This document shows positions 1 through 6,161 of a stretch of 33,828 nucleotides of DNA, piece by piece. The DNA is from a virus. Positions within the stretch are counted from its first letter, which is position 1; every line of letters starts with the position of its first letter. Made by a program: the position numbers and the translations under genes. The notes under the pieces were generated by a model. The model was not told the DNA's origin. It did no database searches and saw only the letters and a program-made list of their open reading frames with translations. The stretch lies in the IMG/VR virus record IMGVR_UViG_3300019754_000013, positions 1-33,828 of that record. One strand, written 5' to 3'.

Positions 1-123
1 ACATATCAGTAGCACTCTGTAACGTCCAAGTTGCAGCTACTATATTTCCTTTTTTGAATGAAGTACTATTTTTGCTCATTTTCTTTTTAATAATAACACA
101 TTATTTGCGCATTGCTTCAACTC
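1..123. repeat. Left copy of 123-bp terminal direct repeat
   Basis: Bases 1-123 are identical to 33706-33828. The small terminase gene that ends the window reads from one copy into the other, and its start overlaps the stop of the sigma-like gene, so the two ends belong together. The likeliest cause is assembly of a circular or circularly permuted molecule cut at an arbitrary point inside a gene. A genuine short terminal repeat is possible but would be oddly placed within coding sequence. Confidence 0.95.
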
Positions 124-648
124 CTCGCTATACGCTTTTATTTTTCTCAATGCAACATCTTTGCAAAATCCATACATTCGCCCTAGGTTTTCAGACTTGA
201 ATCCGTTTATGTAATATAATGTAAGCATCTCTATCTTTTCGTCTGTAAGAGATGTTTTTATATCTTTATTTAATATCGCAAGAATAGCATCTACAAGCTC
301 ATATTCGGCTTCTTTTGCGTCGTATGTAGATTCCTCCCATATTGCAGCGTTTTCCTTTAATTCTCCGCTAATTTCCCTTTTTTGCCGCTTTATTATATCA
401 CGAATAGAAGGAGACCCGCACGACCTGCAATTTTGATTGAGAATGAAGAATATATACTTTGTAAATTCCCCTTTTTCAACCATCATATTAAACTTATCTT
501 TGTTTTTCTCAGCTCTCTCTAGTATCATATATACAACATCGCTTACCACCTCAGAAGGCGATAGTTGATTGCGAAAAGAGCCTTTTAATTTAAGATTCGC
601 TTGCCGAATTAATTCCGAATACAACTCTTCTATTTTCTTTTTGTACAT
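76..648 (-). CDS. Sigma-factor-like protein, first gene of the late operon
   Basis: This 190-aa protein resembles a small ECF-type RNA polymerase sigma factor. Residues about 1-90 are helical and carry a region-2-like segment (PSEVVSDVVYMILERA, 31-46). Residues about 135-180 look like a region-4 helix-turn-helix (TDEKIEMLTLYYINGF, then a second helix ending SEELK). The middle (75-130) is Lys/Arg/Glu rich. The gene follows a consensus late promoter with only 13 nt between the -7 element and the ATG. Its stop overlaps the ATG of the small terminase (ATGA) across the circular join. It may direct or enhance late transcription, but a non-sigma HTH regulator cannot be excluded. Confidence 0.6.
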   Translation of the reverse strand: MYKKKIEELYSELIRQANLKLKGSFRNQLSPSEVVSDVVYMILERAEKNKDKFNMMVEKGEFTKYIFFILNQNCRSCGSPSIRDIIKRQKREISGELKENAAIWEESTYDAKEAEYELVDAILAILNKDIKTSLTDEKIEMLTLYYINGFKSENLGRMYGFCKDVALRKIKAYSEELKQCANNVLLLKRK

Positions 649-661
649 ATTTCTTTTTTTT

Positions 662-692
662 CAAAGATAATATATTTATTTAAGCTTACAAA
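662..692 (-). promoter_or_regulatory. Late promoter of the - strand arm
   Basis: Read on the minus strand this is TTTG (692-689), exactly 19 bases, then TATCTTTG (669-662), a perfect match to the Bacteroidota -33/-7 signature. It lacks the TAGTTCAAA block of the early promoters. The start codon at 648 leaves a leader of only a few bases after any plausible start point. It is the only convincing minus-strand promoter found, so it may serve the whole late arm. Confidence 0.85.
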
Positions 693-729
693 GAACTGAT
701 ACACAATATTTTATGAATTTAATAAATGC

Positions 730-751
730 TTGTGCATTGCTTGTGCATTGC
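730..751 (+). repeat. Iteron-like tandem repeat array 1
   Basis: Two perfect head-to-tail copies of the 11-mer TTGTGCATTGC lie at 730-740 and 741-751. A degenerate copy (AAGTGCATTAT) follows at 762-772. The 11-bp period would place each copy on about the same face of the helix, as for iterons or multimeric operators. Confidence 0.8.
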
Positions 752-876
752 ATTAGCATACAAGTGCATTATTTACGTTTTTTATTTTGCAATTTATTTA
801 CATTTTAAATTGTTTCAATCAATTATTTTTGATTATATTAACACTTGTAATCGTGTGATTATCAGTATGTTAATGC

Positions 877-918
877 TTGTGCATTGCTAGTGTAATGCTT
901 AGCAATGCTTAGTTATGC
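877..918 (+). repeat. Iteron-like tandem repeat array 2
   Basis: Four consecutive copies lie at 877-887 (TTGTGCATTGC, identical to array 1), 888-898 (TAGTGTAATGC), 899-908 (TTAGCAATGC) and 909-918 (TTAGTTATGC). The period is 11, 11, 10 and 10, and every copy ends in ATGC or TTGC. The array directly abuts the AT-rich tract. Confidence 0.75.
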
Positions 919-970
919 TAATAAGATAATAATATATATAAGAATATATATAATAAATTATATATACAAG
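919..970. other. AT-rich tract, possible DNA unwinding element
   Basis: Nearly pure A/T with TATATATA-type runs immediately after iteron array 2. This is the arrangement seen at origins opened by an initiator protein. It could also simply be promoter-proximal spacer DNA. Confidence 0.4.
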
Positions 971-1031
971 AAAAAGCAAGCTTTTCAACTCCTAGAAAAA
1001 CAAAATAATTCAAAACTTTTTTTCTAAATAA

Positions 1032-1062
1032 TTTGCTAGTTCAAAAAGAAGTTGTATATTTG
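1032..1062 (+). promoter_or_regulatory. Early promoter P1
   Basis: TTTG at 1032-1035, 19 bases, TATATTTG at 1055-1062. The spacer starts with the block TAGTTCAAA shared with most other early promoters. The first gene starts 36 nt further on. P1 is almost identical to P2 for more than 40 bases. Confidence 0.85.
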
Positions 1063-1098
1063 CATTATCAAATTAATAACAATTTAAAAAATTACACA

Positions 1099-1305
1099 AT
1101 GAGACAAGAAATTTTATCAGCAATTGAGAATTACAACAATGTAGAACAAGGTGCTCCATTTTCTGAATGGATAGAACAAGAAGTTGAAGTTGGCGCATTG
1201 GATGCAACAGACGAAGAAATAGTTGAGGCGGTCGTTTACAACCTAGAAGAAAACTCAGAAGGATACAAGTTTATTGAAGAAGACACTGAATGGTTGAATA
1301 TTTAA
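1099..1305 (+). CDS. Very acidic small early protein
   Basis: A 68-aa protein of unknown family and the first gene of the early arm. Its reading frame stays open to a TTG at 1033, but that lies inside promoter P1, so the ATG at 1099 (MRQEIL) is the real start. It has 19 Asp/Glu against two Lys/Arg, a net charge near -17 with acidic residues spread along the chain. Small, strongly acidic first-expressed phage proteins include DNA mimics that block restriction enzymes or other DNA-binding host factors. That role is only an inference from charge and position. Confidence 0.8.
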   Translation: MRQEILSAIENYNNVEQGAPFSEWIEQEVEVGALDATDEEIVEAVVYNLEENSEGYKFIEEDTEWLNI

Positions 1306-1318
1306 TAACTTTCAGCTT

Positions 1319-1348
1319 CACCACGCTAGTTTTGCACCCTTCGTGGTG
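1319..1348 (+). other. Intergenic hairpin after the acidic early gene
   Basis: CACCACG (1319-1325) pairs with CGTGGTG (1342-1348) around a 16-nt loop. No U-run follows, so it is not a clear intrinsic terminator; it may be a processing or stability element. Confidence 0.5.
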
Positions 1349-1373
1349 TAATTCTATATTAAATTACAAACCT

Positions 1374-1387
1374 GCCCTTAAACGGGC
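1374..1387 (+). promoter_or_regulatory. Start-proximal hairpin before the pentapeptide gene
   Basis: GCCC-TTAAAC-GGGC ends 14 nt before the ATG at 1402. The following bases (CTTAAAATAAATAAT) nearly repeat those before the gene at 11537. This is one of four hairpins set 13-16 nt upstream of a start codon in accessory regions. Confidence 0.5.
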
Positions 1388-1401
1388 TTAAAATAAATAA
1401 T

Positions 1402-1935
1402 ATGAAAAGCAAAAGAAAATTAGCCATAGAAGCCCTTAAAGCTGGCGACAAGCATTTGTTTGATTTTATCGCGAAAGGCGGTTTGAATCTAAAGAAAGCT
1501 AATCTTAAAAATTTAGATTTAGCTACAGTTGGCTTTTTGGGAATAAACTTAAAAGGGGCTGACTTACGAGATTCTGATTTGTCGCTTACCGATTTCGGTT
1601 TTGAAATGCCAAAAAAAGTCAAATTGAGCGTGGAATATGACTTATCAGATGTTGGTATGGATATTATAGAACACGCTGTTAATCACGAAGGAATTGGATC
1701 GGTATTGATTGAGCTAGAGCAAGAATACAACGGAGTAACTTACAACACTGAATTTTGGGTTGAATACGAATTTATTAGCATCTCAGAAAACCCGATTTTG
1801 GAAAATGTGTCTCTAACGAGTGAATATGAAAAGGCTTATCTAAACTCTGATGACAGAGAGTTTATTCGCCCTAAAATTTTCGATAACATAAGCGTTGAGA
1901 GTATTACGCAAGCAATTAATAATTCATTGAATTAA
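1402..1935 (+). CDS. Pentapeptide-repeat protein
   Basis: A 177-aa early protein. Residues about 28-67 form eight consecutive pentapeptides of the A(D/N)LXX type (ANLKN, LDLAT, INLKG, ADLRD, SDLSL among them), predicted to build a short right-handed quadrilateral beta helix. The remainder (70-177) is an acidic domain that I do not recognise. Longer pentapeptide proteins such as Qnr and MfpA mimic DNA and bind gyrase. Eight repeats make only two coils, so gyrase binding is not assured. It lies between the acidic P1 gene and an unknown gene, consistent with a host-takeover or protection role. Confidence 0.75.
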   Translation: MKSKRKLAIEALKAGDKHLFDFIAKGGLNLKKANLKNLDLATVGFLGINLKGADLRDSDLSLTDFGFEMPKKVKLSVEYDLSDVGMDIIEHAVNHEGIGSVLIELEQEYNGVTYNTEFWVEYEFISISENPILENVSLTSEYEKAYLNSDDREFIRPKIFDNISVESITQAINNSLN

Positions 1936-2012
1936 TCAAAATGTCACGCAGCTAGTAGATATCGAACTACACTACTGTCAAAATGTAATCAAAACAATTA
2001 ATATAAAAAAAT

Positions 2013-2423
2013 ATGAAAGCAAAAACAGAAAAAAAATACGGTAAGTTAGGGGTTAAATCTAAAAAGTCAGCACCTGAAGAATTAAAGGTTGCTATTAACA
2101 AATGGTCGCCAGCACTCAGCCATGAAGATTCTGACTTATTAGTAGAATTAGGGTGGAATAGCTTGTGGGTTGGTGGATTTACAGACGAGCAAGCTGAATC
2201 CTTAAAAAACACACTTTTAGAATTTGCTAGGGTTGAGGCTATCAAGGAACTTAAAAAGTATGACAAGGTCAGAGTTGAGATTGATAATAAGGTTGTTGGT
2301 ATAGCAACAATTTACACAGAAAAAAAGGCACTTTGGGCAATATTTAAAGATTACAAGATTGACAACTTCAAACTCTCGAATGCGATCAAATGCAAAAAAT
2401 ATAATCTCACAAAAATAGACTGA
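2013..2423 (+). CDS. Hypothetical early protein
   Basis: A 136-aa protein of unrecognised family. The first 20 residues are very lysine rich (MKAKTEKKYGKLGVKSKK). A helical segment around 40-80 holds WSPALSHEDSDLLVELGW and FTDEQAESLKN, followed by a beta-rich C-terminus (KVRVEIDNKVVGIATIYTEK). It is the last gene of the P1 unit; promoter P2 starts 6 nt after its stop, and no terminator is seen between. An imperfect hairpin lies at 1949-1977 upstream. Confidence 0.7.
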   Translation: MKAKTEKKYGKLGVKSKKSAPEELKVAINKWSPALSHEDSDLLVELGWNSLWVGGFTDEQAESLKNTLLEFARVEAIKELKKYDKVRVEIDNKVVGIATIYTEKKALWAIFKDYKIDNFKLSNAIKCKKYNLTKID

Positions 2424-2428
2424 TTTAT

Positions 2429-2459
2429 TTTGCTAGTTCAAAAAGAAGTCGTATATTTG
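2429..2459 (+). promoter_or_regulatory. Early promoter P2 of the recombination operon
   Basis: TTTG at 2429-2432, 19 bases, TATATTTG at 2452-2459, with TAGTTCAAA after the -33 element. It differs from P1 at only two positions over about 42 bases. Its leader of about 155 nt is much longer than the 25-41 nt at other early promoters. Confidence 0.85.
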
Positions 2460-2462
2460 CGT

Positions 2463-2614
2463 TATCAAATTAAAAAGTTAAGAATGTGTAGAAAACTTAT
2501 TAACTTAAAAAGAAAGGAGGTGTAAACTCGTCTATGCGAGTATAAATAGATTTTAGGCATAGAGCGTCCCCCGACAGCGGTTGGGTGGGGTAATATTAAT
2601 TTAAAAACTTTATT
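2463..2614 (+). promoter_or_regulatory. Structured leader of the recombination operon
   Basis: The untranslated leader holds several elements. A 13-codon reading frame (2484-2525) ends in AAAGGAGGTG, a strong anti-SD match that is unusual in a Bacteroidota genome. CTCG/CGAG (2527-2530/2537-2540) can form a small hairpin that excludes a 7-bp pairing of TCTATGC (2531-2537) with GCATAGA (2557-2563). A stable hairpin pairs 2570-2575 with 2580-2585, extended by CC/GG around one bulge. Mutually exclusive pairings plus a short upstream frame suggest attenuation or a translational switch, though no ligand class is recognised. Confidence 0.45.
2484..2525 (+). CDS. Possible 13-aa leader peptide
   Basis: ATG at 2484 opens a frame encoding MCRKLINLKRKEV and stopping at 2525, just before the alternative hairpins. 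Translation would cover the Shine-Dalgarno-like AAAGGAGGTG. A second tiny frame, ATG CGA GTA TAA at 2534-2545, lies just behind that sequence. Either could be regulatory minigenes or chance; nothing beyond position supports translation. Confidence 0.25.
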   Translation: MCRKLINLKRKEV

Positions 2615-3160
2615 ATGATTGTAGATATTAGAAGCGAAGAGGCTAAACACACGCTAGGAGCGTTGAATTTTGCTTATAGTTTTAAGCGCAAAAATGGAGA
2701 GAAGGATTTTCGCACTTGCTTAAAAGATTCTTACATAGACATAGACGTAGCTAACGGAATGTATAGCTCGGTGCGTAAATCGTATAAACAGGAAGATGGT
2801 TTTTCTTCTGTTACTTTATTAACGCATATGCTCAAGGAGAAAAGTGACAAAATTATCGAAAAAATGCGGGGCGAAAATGCTAAACTAAAGGAAAATAACA
2901 AGCTGCAATCAAAATACATTGATGAAATAGAATCAGAGAATGAAGAGTATGCAGCCACTAATGAAAGATTCGCAAAAAACGAGAAGGCAAACAACGAAAC
3001 ATACACTAACGTATGCAACCAATTGACAGCTGAGAAAAACAGTTTGGGAGAGAGGGTAAATAACTTGAAAAACGACCTTAGAGAGCAATGTAACTTGACT
3101 GATAGGTACTTAACAGAGTTGAATCAATTGAAAGGCGCACTAGCGCTGTTAATAAAATAA
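2615..3160 (+). CDS. Coiled-coil protein of unknown function
   Basis: This 181-aa protein is the first gene of the recombination operon. Residues 1-75 form a mixed domain not recognised. Residues about 76-175 are a long Glu/Lys/Asn-rich predicted coiled coil (LKEKSDKIIEKMRGENAKLK and onwards). Such proteins often multimerise or bridge others; here it may assist the ERF/nuclease pair encoded downstream, but no direct evidence exists. It lies 4 bases upstream of the next gene. Confidence 0.7.
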   Translation: MIVDIRSEEAKHTLGALNFAYSFKRKNGEKDFRTCLKDSYIDIDVANGMYSSVRKSYKQEDGFSSVTLLTHMLKEKSDKIIEKMRGENAKLKENNKLQSKYIDEIESENEEYAATNERFAKNEKANNETYTNVCNQLTAEKNSLGERVNNLKNDLREQCNLTDRYLTELNQLKGALALLIK

Positions 3161-3164
3161 GATT

Positions 3165-3392
3165 ATGGCATTTAAATCAGAAAGAAGAATACTACTAGAA
3201 GGCATGCTGAAAGGCGAAAAGCTTTCATTCGATCTAATCGAAGAGCCCGAGATGCGCAGAATGGCGCAAGACTTAAACAGAGTTCTAAGAGAGAAAAGCG
3301 GTATCAAAAACGATATGACACGCTATTATTCAGTTAACAGAGTAAAAAATCAGGGTATAGTTTTGGTTACCCGTAATCGCAACGCAAAATGA
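3165..3392 (+). CDS. Small hypothetical protein upstream of ERF
   Basis: A 75-aa basic protein of unrecognised family, with an N-terminal helical part (residues 5-45) and a short C-terminal beta hairpin (VKNQGIVLVTRNRN). Its stop overlaps the ERF start by 4 bases (ATGA), so it is translationally coupled to the recombinase. A nucleic-acid binding helper is plausible from charge and location only. Confidence 0.65.
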   Translation: MAFKSERRILLEGMLKGEKLSFDLIEEPEMRRMAQDLNRVLREKSGIKNDMTRYYSVNRVKNQGIVLVTRNRNAK

Positions 3393-3931
3393 AAGAACTA
3401 AAAGACATACAGGTATCACTTAAGGTCAGCAAGGACAAAAAGGAGAAGTCGGGTAAATACAGCTACAGAAGCGTGGAAGATATAACAGAAGCCTTAAAAC
3501 CTCACTTGGAAATTACTGAGTGTGCTGTTACTCTAACGGATGACATCGTAATGGTTGGTAATAGAATTTATGTAAAGGCGACTGCTACTATTACTAACAA
3601 AAACGGGGAATCAGTAAGCACGAACGGGTTTGCTCGTGAATCAGAGGGCTCTAAATTTATGAGCGATGGGCAATTGACGGGAGCTAGCTCTTCTTATGCA
3701 CGAAAATATGCATTGTGTGGGCTGTTTTGTATTGACAGCGGTCAAGACCTTGACGGGCAACCTGTAGAGGTTAAAAAAGCGGTTAATAAATTCCCCGAAT
3801 TATCTAAAAAACTTCTTGTTTGCACAAAGCTTGACGAGCTTATGATATTATGGGAGGATAACGTAGACATGCAGTCAGATAAGAGTTTTCAGTTGCTATT
3901 CACTAAACGCAAAAAAGAGCTTACAGCATGA
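3389..3931 (+). CDS. erf: ERF-family single-strand annealing protein
   Basis: A 180-aa annealase of the ERF superfamily, which pairs complementary single strands in phage recombination and genome circularisation. Family signatures are YSYRSVEDITEALKP (residues 24-38) and TGASSSYARKYALCGLFCID (97-116), the latter the most diagnostic motif. The C-terminus after about 130 is variable. The following gene, overlapping by 4 bases, is a PD-(D/E)XK nuclease. This is the usual two-component exonuclease/annealase system, in which the nuclease makes the single strands that ERF anneals. Confidence 0.9.
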   Translation: MKELKDIQVSLKVSKDKKEKSGKYSYRSVEDITEALKPHLEITECAVTLTDDIVMVGNRIYVKATATITNKNGESVSTNGFARESEGSKFMSDGQLTGASSSYARKYALCGLFCIDSGQDLDGQPVEVKKAVNKFPELSKKLLVCTKLDELMILWEDNVDMQSDKSFQLLFTKRKKELTA

Positions 3932-4827
3932 GAAACAACCTAACAACTTCTAACGTGTTGCTCGATACTGAGCAACACAAATATTACCTTAACGGGGAAG
4001 AGATACAAGGTATAACGAAGATAATCAAAGAAATGCTATACCCCGATTTATATACAGATGTACCCGATCATATCCTCGAAAAAGCAGCCGAAAAGGGTAA
4101 TAGCATTCACGAGTTAATCGAATTTTGCGACACTGAGGGAATAGCATCCCAGGTACCCGAAGTTGCAGCTTATCAAGCTAGGTGCAGAGAATTAAATCTA
4201 AAACCTATTGCTAATGAGTTCATTGTAAGCGATAACGACAGAATAGCATCCCCGGTTGACGTAATTTTCGAGGGTAATATTATTGCAGATATTAAGACAA
4301 CCGCAAAATTATTCGAGGGGTGCGTAAGATGGCAATTATCTATTTACGCATGGCTTTTTGAGATGCAAACGGGACAAAAAGCAGGTAAACTGATGGTGTT
4401 ATGGCTAAGGGATAATGTAGCGCAATTCAAGGAAGTAGAGCGTATTCCTTCACATGAATGTGATAAGATGATTGAGGCTTATTTTGAGGGCAAAAAGTAT
4501 GTCAATAAGTATTCTGATTCGTTGAAGGAAGTTAGCAGCGATATGGCCGAGATTCTTAACATGATAGAGGTTAATGAAATTTCTATTAAGGAAGCTGAGG
4601 CGGAGAATAAGCTTCTCAAATCTAAGTTGATTCAGCTTATGGTAAAGGACGAACTAAAGGCGATTAAAACCGACACAATGAATGTTTCATATATCGCCCC
4701 AAGTGAGCGAAAAAAAGTAGATTGGAGAAGTTTCCAGGCGGCAGAAAATGAACTCTATACAGAGATTGCAAGTAAATATTCAAAACCAAATCCTATTAAG
4801 GGATCCATAAGAATAAAGCTGAAATGA
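3928..4827 (+). CDS. PD-(D/E)XK exonuclease partner of ERF
   Basis: A 299-aa RecB/Cas4-like nuclease. Visible active-site motifs are GNSIH (57-61, the GxxxH element), D111 in SPVDVIF, DIK at 121-123 (the E/DxK element) and QLSIY at 136-140 (the QxxxY element). Together they define the exonuclease branch of the superfamily. The C-terminal part (about 200-250) is a Glu/Lys-rich helical region. Coupled to ERF upstream and to a NinB-like gene downstream by ATGA overlaps, it likely resects duplex ends for single-strand annealing. Confidence 0.85.
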   Translation: MRNNLTTSNVLLDTEQHKYYLNGEEIQGITKIIKEMLYPDLYTDVPDHILEKAAEKGNSIHELIEFCDTEGIASQVPEVAAYQARCRELNLKPIANEFIVSDNDRIASPVDVIFEGNIIADIKTTAKLFEGCVRWQLSIYAWLFEMQTGQKAGKLMVLWLRDNVAQFKEVERIPSHECDKMIEAYFEGKKYVNKYSDSLKEVSSDMAEILNMIEVNEISIKEAEAENKLLKSKLIQLMVKDELKAIKTDTMNVSYIAPSERKKVDWRSFQAAENELYTEIASKYSKPNPIKGSIRIKLK

Positions 4828-5240
4828 AAACCTACAATTTGAAAAACAGCGCACAACGCAACGAATTTAAAGCAGCCTGTAACAGGGCTGCGAAAATGGG
4901 GTTAATTGTCGTGTTTGAGGAAGTTAAAGAAACTAGGTCTTTGTCTTTAAACAATTACTATCAATTCTGCATCAAGTATTTTGCTAGCCAATACGGTGAT
5001 ACGGCGCAGGCGGTGAAGGATGAAATCTTTAAAAAATTGTGCAATAAGGAAACGTTTATTCAAAGAGATGGCTCCTTAAAAAGTACAAAGGATTTAGATA
5101 GTAGAGAATTTTCTCTATGTATTGAGAGGTTTAAAAATTACGCTGCTATGAAGTGCGGAATCTGCATCCCTAACACGGACGATAACGCAGCGATGCAGGA
5201 AGCTAAGAATGAGATCAAAAAAAATAAGGAGTTTTTATAA
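4824..5240 (+). CDS. NinB-like recombination protein
   Basis: A 138-aa protein whose layout resembles the NinB/ORF family of phage recombination mediators: a basic N-terminal strand-helix, RSLSLNNYYQFCI (38-50), then KSTKDLDSREFSLCIERFKN (residues about 91-110) and a closing CGICIPNTDD segment. NinB binds single-stranded DNA and helps load annealing proteins. Its place between the ERF/nuclease pair and a NinG-like gene matches the lambda nin order. The 1-base TAATG overlap couples it to the next gene. Family assignment is by pattern memory and should be taken as probable. Confidence 0.6.
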   Translation: MKTYNLKNSAQRNEFKAACNRAAKMGLIVVFEEVKETRSLSLNNYYQFCIKYFASQYGDTAQAVKDEIFKKLCNKETFIQRDGSLKSTKDLDSREFSLCIERFKNYAAMKCGICIPNTDDNAAMQEAKNEIKKNKEFL

Positions 5241-5635
5241 TGGCAAATTTAAAACTTAAGCTAGACAAGGAATTTAGCAAGTATATCCGATACCGTGATG
5301 CGATGGATAACGGATGCTTCAAGTGCATATCGTGCGGTCGTATCCTCCCCTTTTCGCAAGCCGATTGCGGACATTACATTAACCGACAACACATGGCAAC
5401 GAGATTCTCAGAGATGAATTGCAACGCTCAGTGCAGGAAGTGTAATAGATTCCAGGAAGGCAATATGCAAGGGTACCGCAGGGGTTTAATTGCTAAATTC
5501 GGGGAGAATAAAGTAAAGGTGCTCGAATCTAAGCAGCACGAAACAATGAAGATTTCAGAGAGTGAGTATAAAATTATGATCAAATTCTATTCTAAGGAGT
5601 GGAAGAAATTAAAAAAAGAAAAAGGTTATGAGTAA
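5240..5635 (+). CDS. ninG: NinG/Rap-like recombination protein
   Basis: A 131-aa protein matching the NinG (Rap) family, which promotes Holliday-junction processing in lambdoid recombination. It shows CISCGR (29-34), then ADCGHYINRQ (41-50), RFSEMNCNAQC (55-65) and CRKCNRFQEGN (65-75). Paired cysteines (29/32 and 65/68) suggest zinc binding, and the GHY...R...RF...N pattern is family-typical. It resembles a degenerate HNH fold, so an HNH-like endonuclease activity is the alternative. It completes a four-gene recombination block. Confidence 0.85.
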   Translation: MANLKLKLDKEFSKYIRYRDAMDNGCFKCISCGRILPFSQADCGHYINRQHMATRFSEMNCNAQCRKCNRFQEGNMQGYRRGLIAKFGENKVKVLESKQHETMKISESEYKIMIKFYSKEWKKLKKEKGYE

Positions 5636-5981
5636 AGTGTATATATCAGGTAAAATTTCGGGGCTTAACTTCGACTTAGTAAAATTGAGGTTCGGGAGAG
5701 CGGAGTATGAAGTTTTGGGCGCATCAGACTGCGAAGTTGTAAATCCGATAAAAAGGGGTTTGCCGAAGTGGATGCCTTGGTTTCTTCACATGATTTATGA
5801 TATCATCCTACTACTTGGATGTAACGCTATTTACATGCAGCGAAATTGGAAGGATTCAAGGGGTGCAAAAATAGAACACTGGGTTGCGAAAAAGCTAAAG
5901 TACACAATAGTGTATCAAGCTCCGCTACTCTCCGAATATTGGCGCAAAATTGAGGTTAGGAAAAAGTTAGAATCTCTATGA
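5628..5981 (+). CDS. DUF4406-like (nucleoside deoxyribosyltransferase fold) protein
   Basis: A 117-aa protein beginning KVYISGKISG, the typical start of DUF4406 proteins related to nucleoside 2-deoxyribosyltransferases. VVNPIKRGLPKW follows (45-56) and ALYM-like NAIYMQRNWKDSRGAKIEHW (68-87), the other conserved elements with the D-S-x-G-A-x-x-E pattern. Members occur widely in phages, and a role in nucleotide salvage or modification is assumed. The gene overlaps the NinG-like gene by 8 bases and the next by 4. Confidence 0.8.
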   Translation: MSKVYISGKISGLNFDLVKLRFGRAEYEVLGASDCEVVNPIKRGLPKWMPWFLHMIYDIILLLGCNAIYMQRNWKDSRGAKIEHWVAKKLKYTIVYQAPLLSEYWRKIEVRKKLESL

Positions 5982-6157
5982 TAAATATACTTAAGAAACT
6001 GTCTAAGGAGGGTAGTAATATCCCACTTTCTAAAATAAAAACAGAGGCGGCAAAAAAGGGTATAAAAAATAAAAGGAAGGAGCTGCAAAAATTGTATCAA
6101 GACGGCATTATAGAATTCCACAACGGATTAAATCAGCCTTATTGTAGATTTCTTTAA
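5978..6157 (+). CDS. Small winged-helix-like protein
   Basis: A 59-aa basic protein starting MINILKKLSKEG and ending LNQPYCRFL. It starts within the stop of the upstream gene (ATGA). The sequence reads as helix, helix (IPLSKIKTEAAKKGIK), helix (RKELQKLYQDGII) and a short hairpin, compatible with a mini winged helix that binds DNA. It is the last gene of the recombination operon, just before the P3 dyad, so it could be a local regulator. That is inference only. Confidence 0.65.
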   Translation: MINILKKLSKEGSNIPLSKIKTEAAKKGIKNKRKELQKLYQDGIIEFHNGLNQPYCRFL

Positions 6158-6161
6158 TCTT

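Larger units (their letters stand above)
693..1031. other. Non-coding control region, origin or switch candidate
   Basis: There is no convincing gene in this 339-base stretch between the late (-) and early (+) promoters. It is strongly A+T rich and holds two tandem arrays of TTGTGCATTGC-like repeats (730-751 and 877-918) plus an AT tract at 919-970. Iterons beside an easily melted tract are typical of replication origins; the same layout could be operators for a regulator of both arms. The role is inferred from layout only. Confidence 0.5.

Noticed and set aside
713-808. 31-codon frame in the control region
   Set aside because: It merely translates the iteron repeats and lies outside any transcript expected from the known promoters.
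730-918. CRISPR-like repeats
   Set aside because: The units are 10-11 bp tandem copies without spacers, so an iteron or operator array is the proper reading.
1033-1098. TTG start extending the acidic protein upstream
   Set aside because: The extension lies within the P1 promoter elements; ATG 1099 is downstream of any start point.
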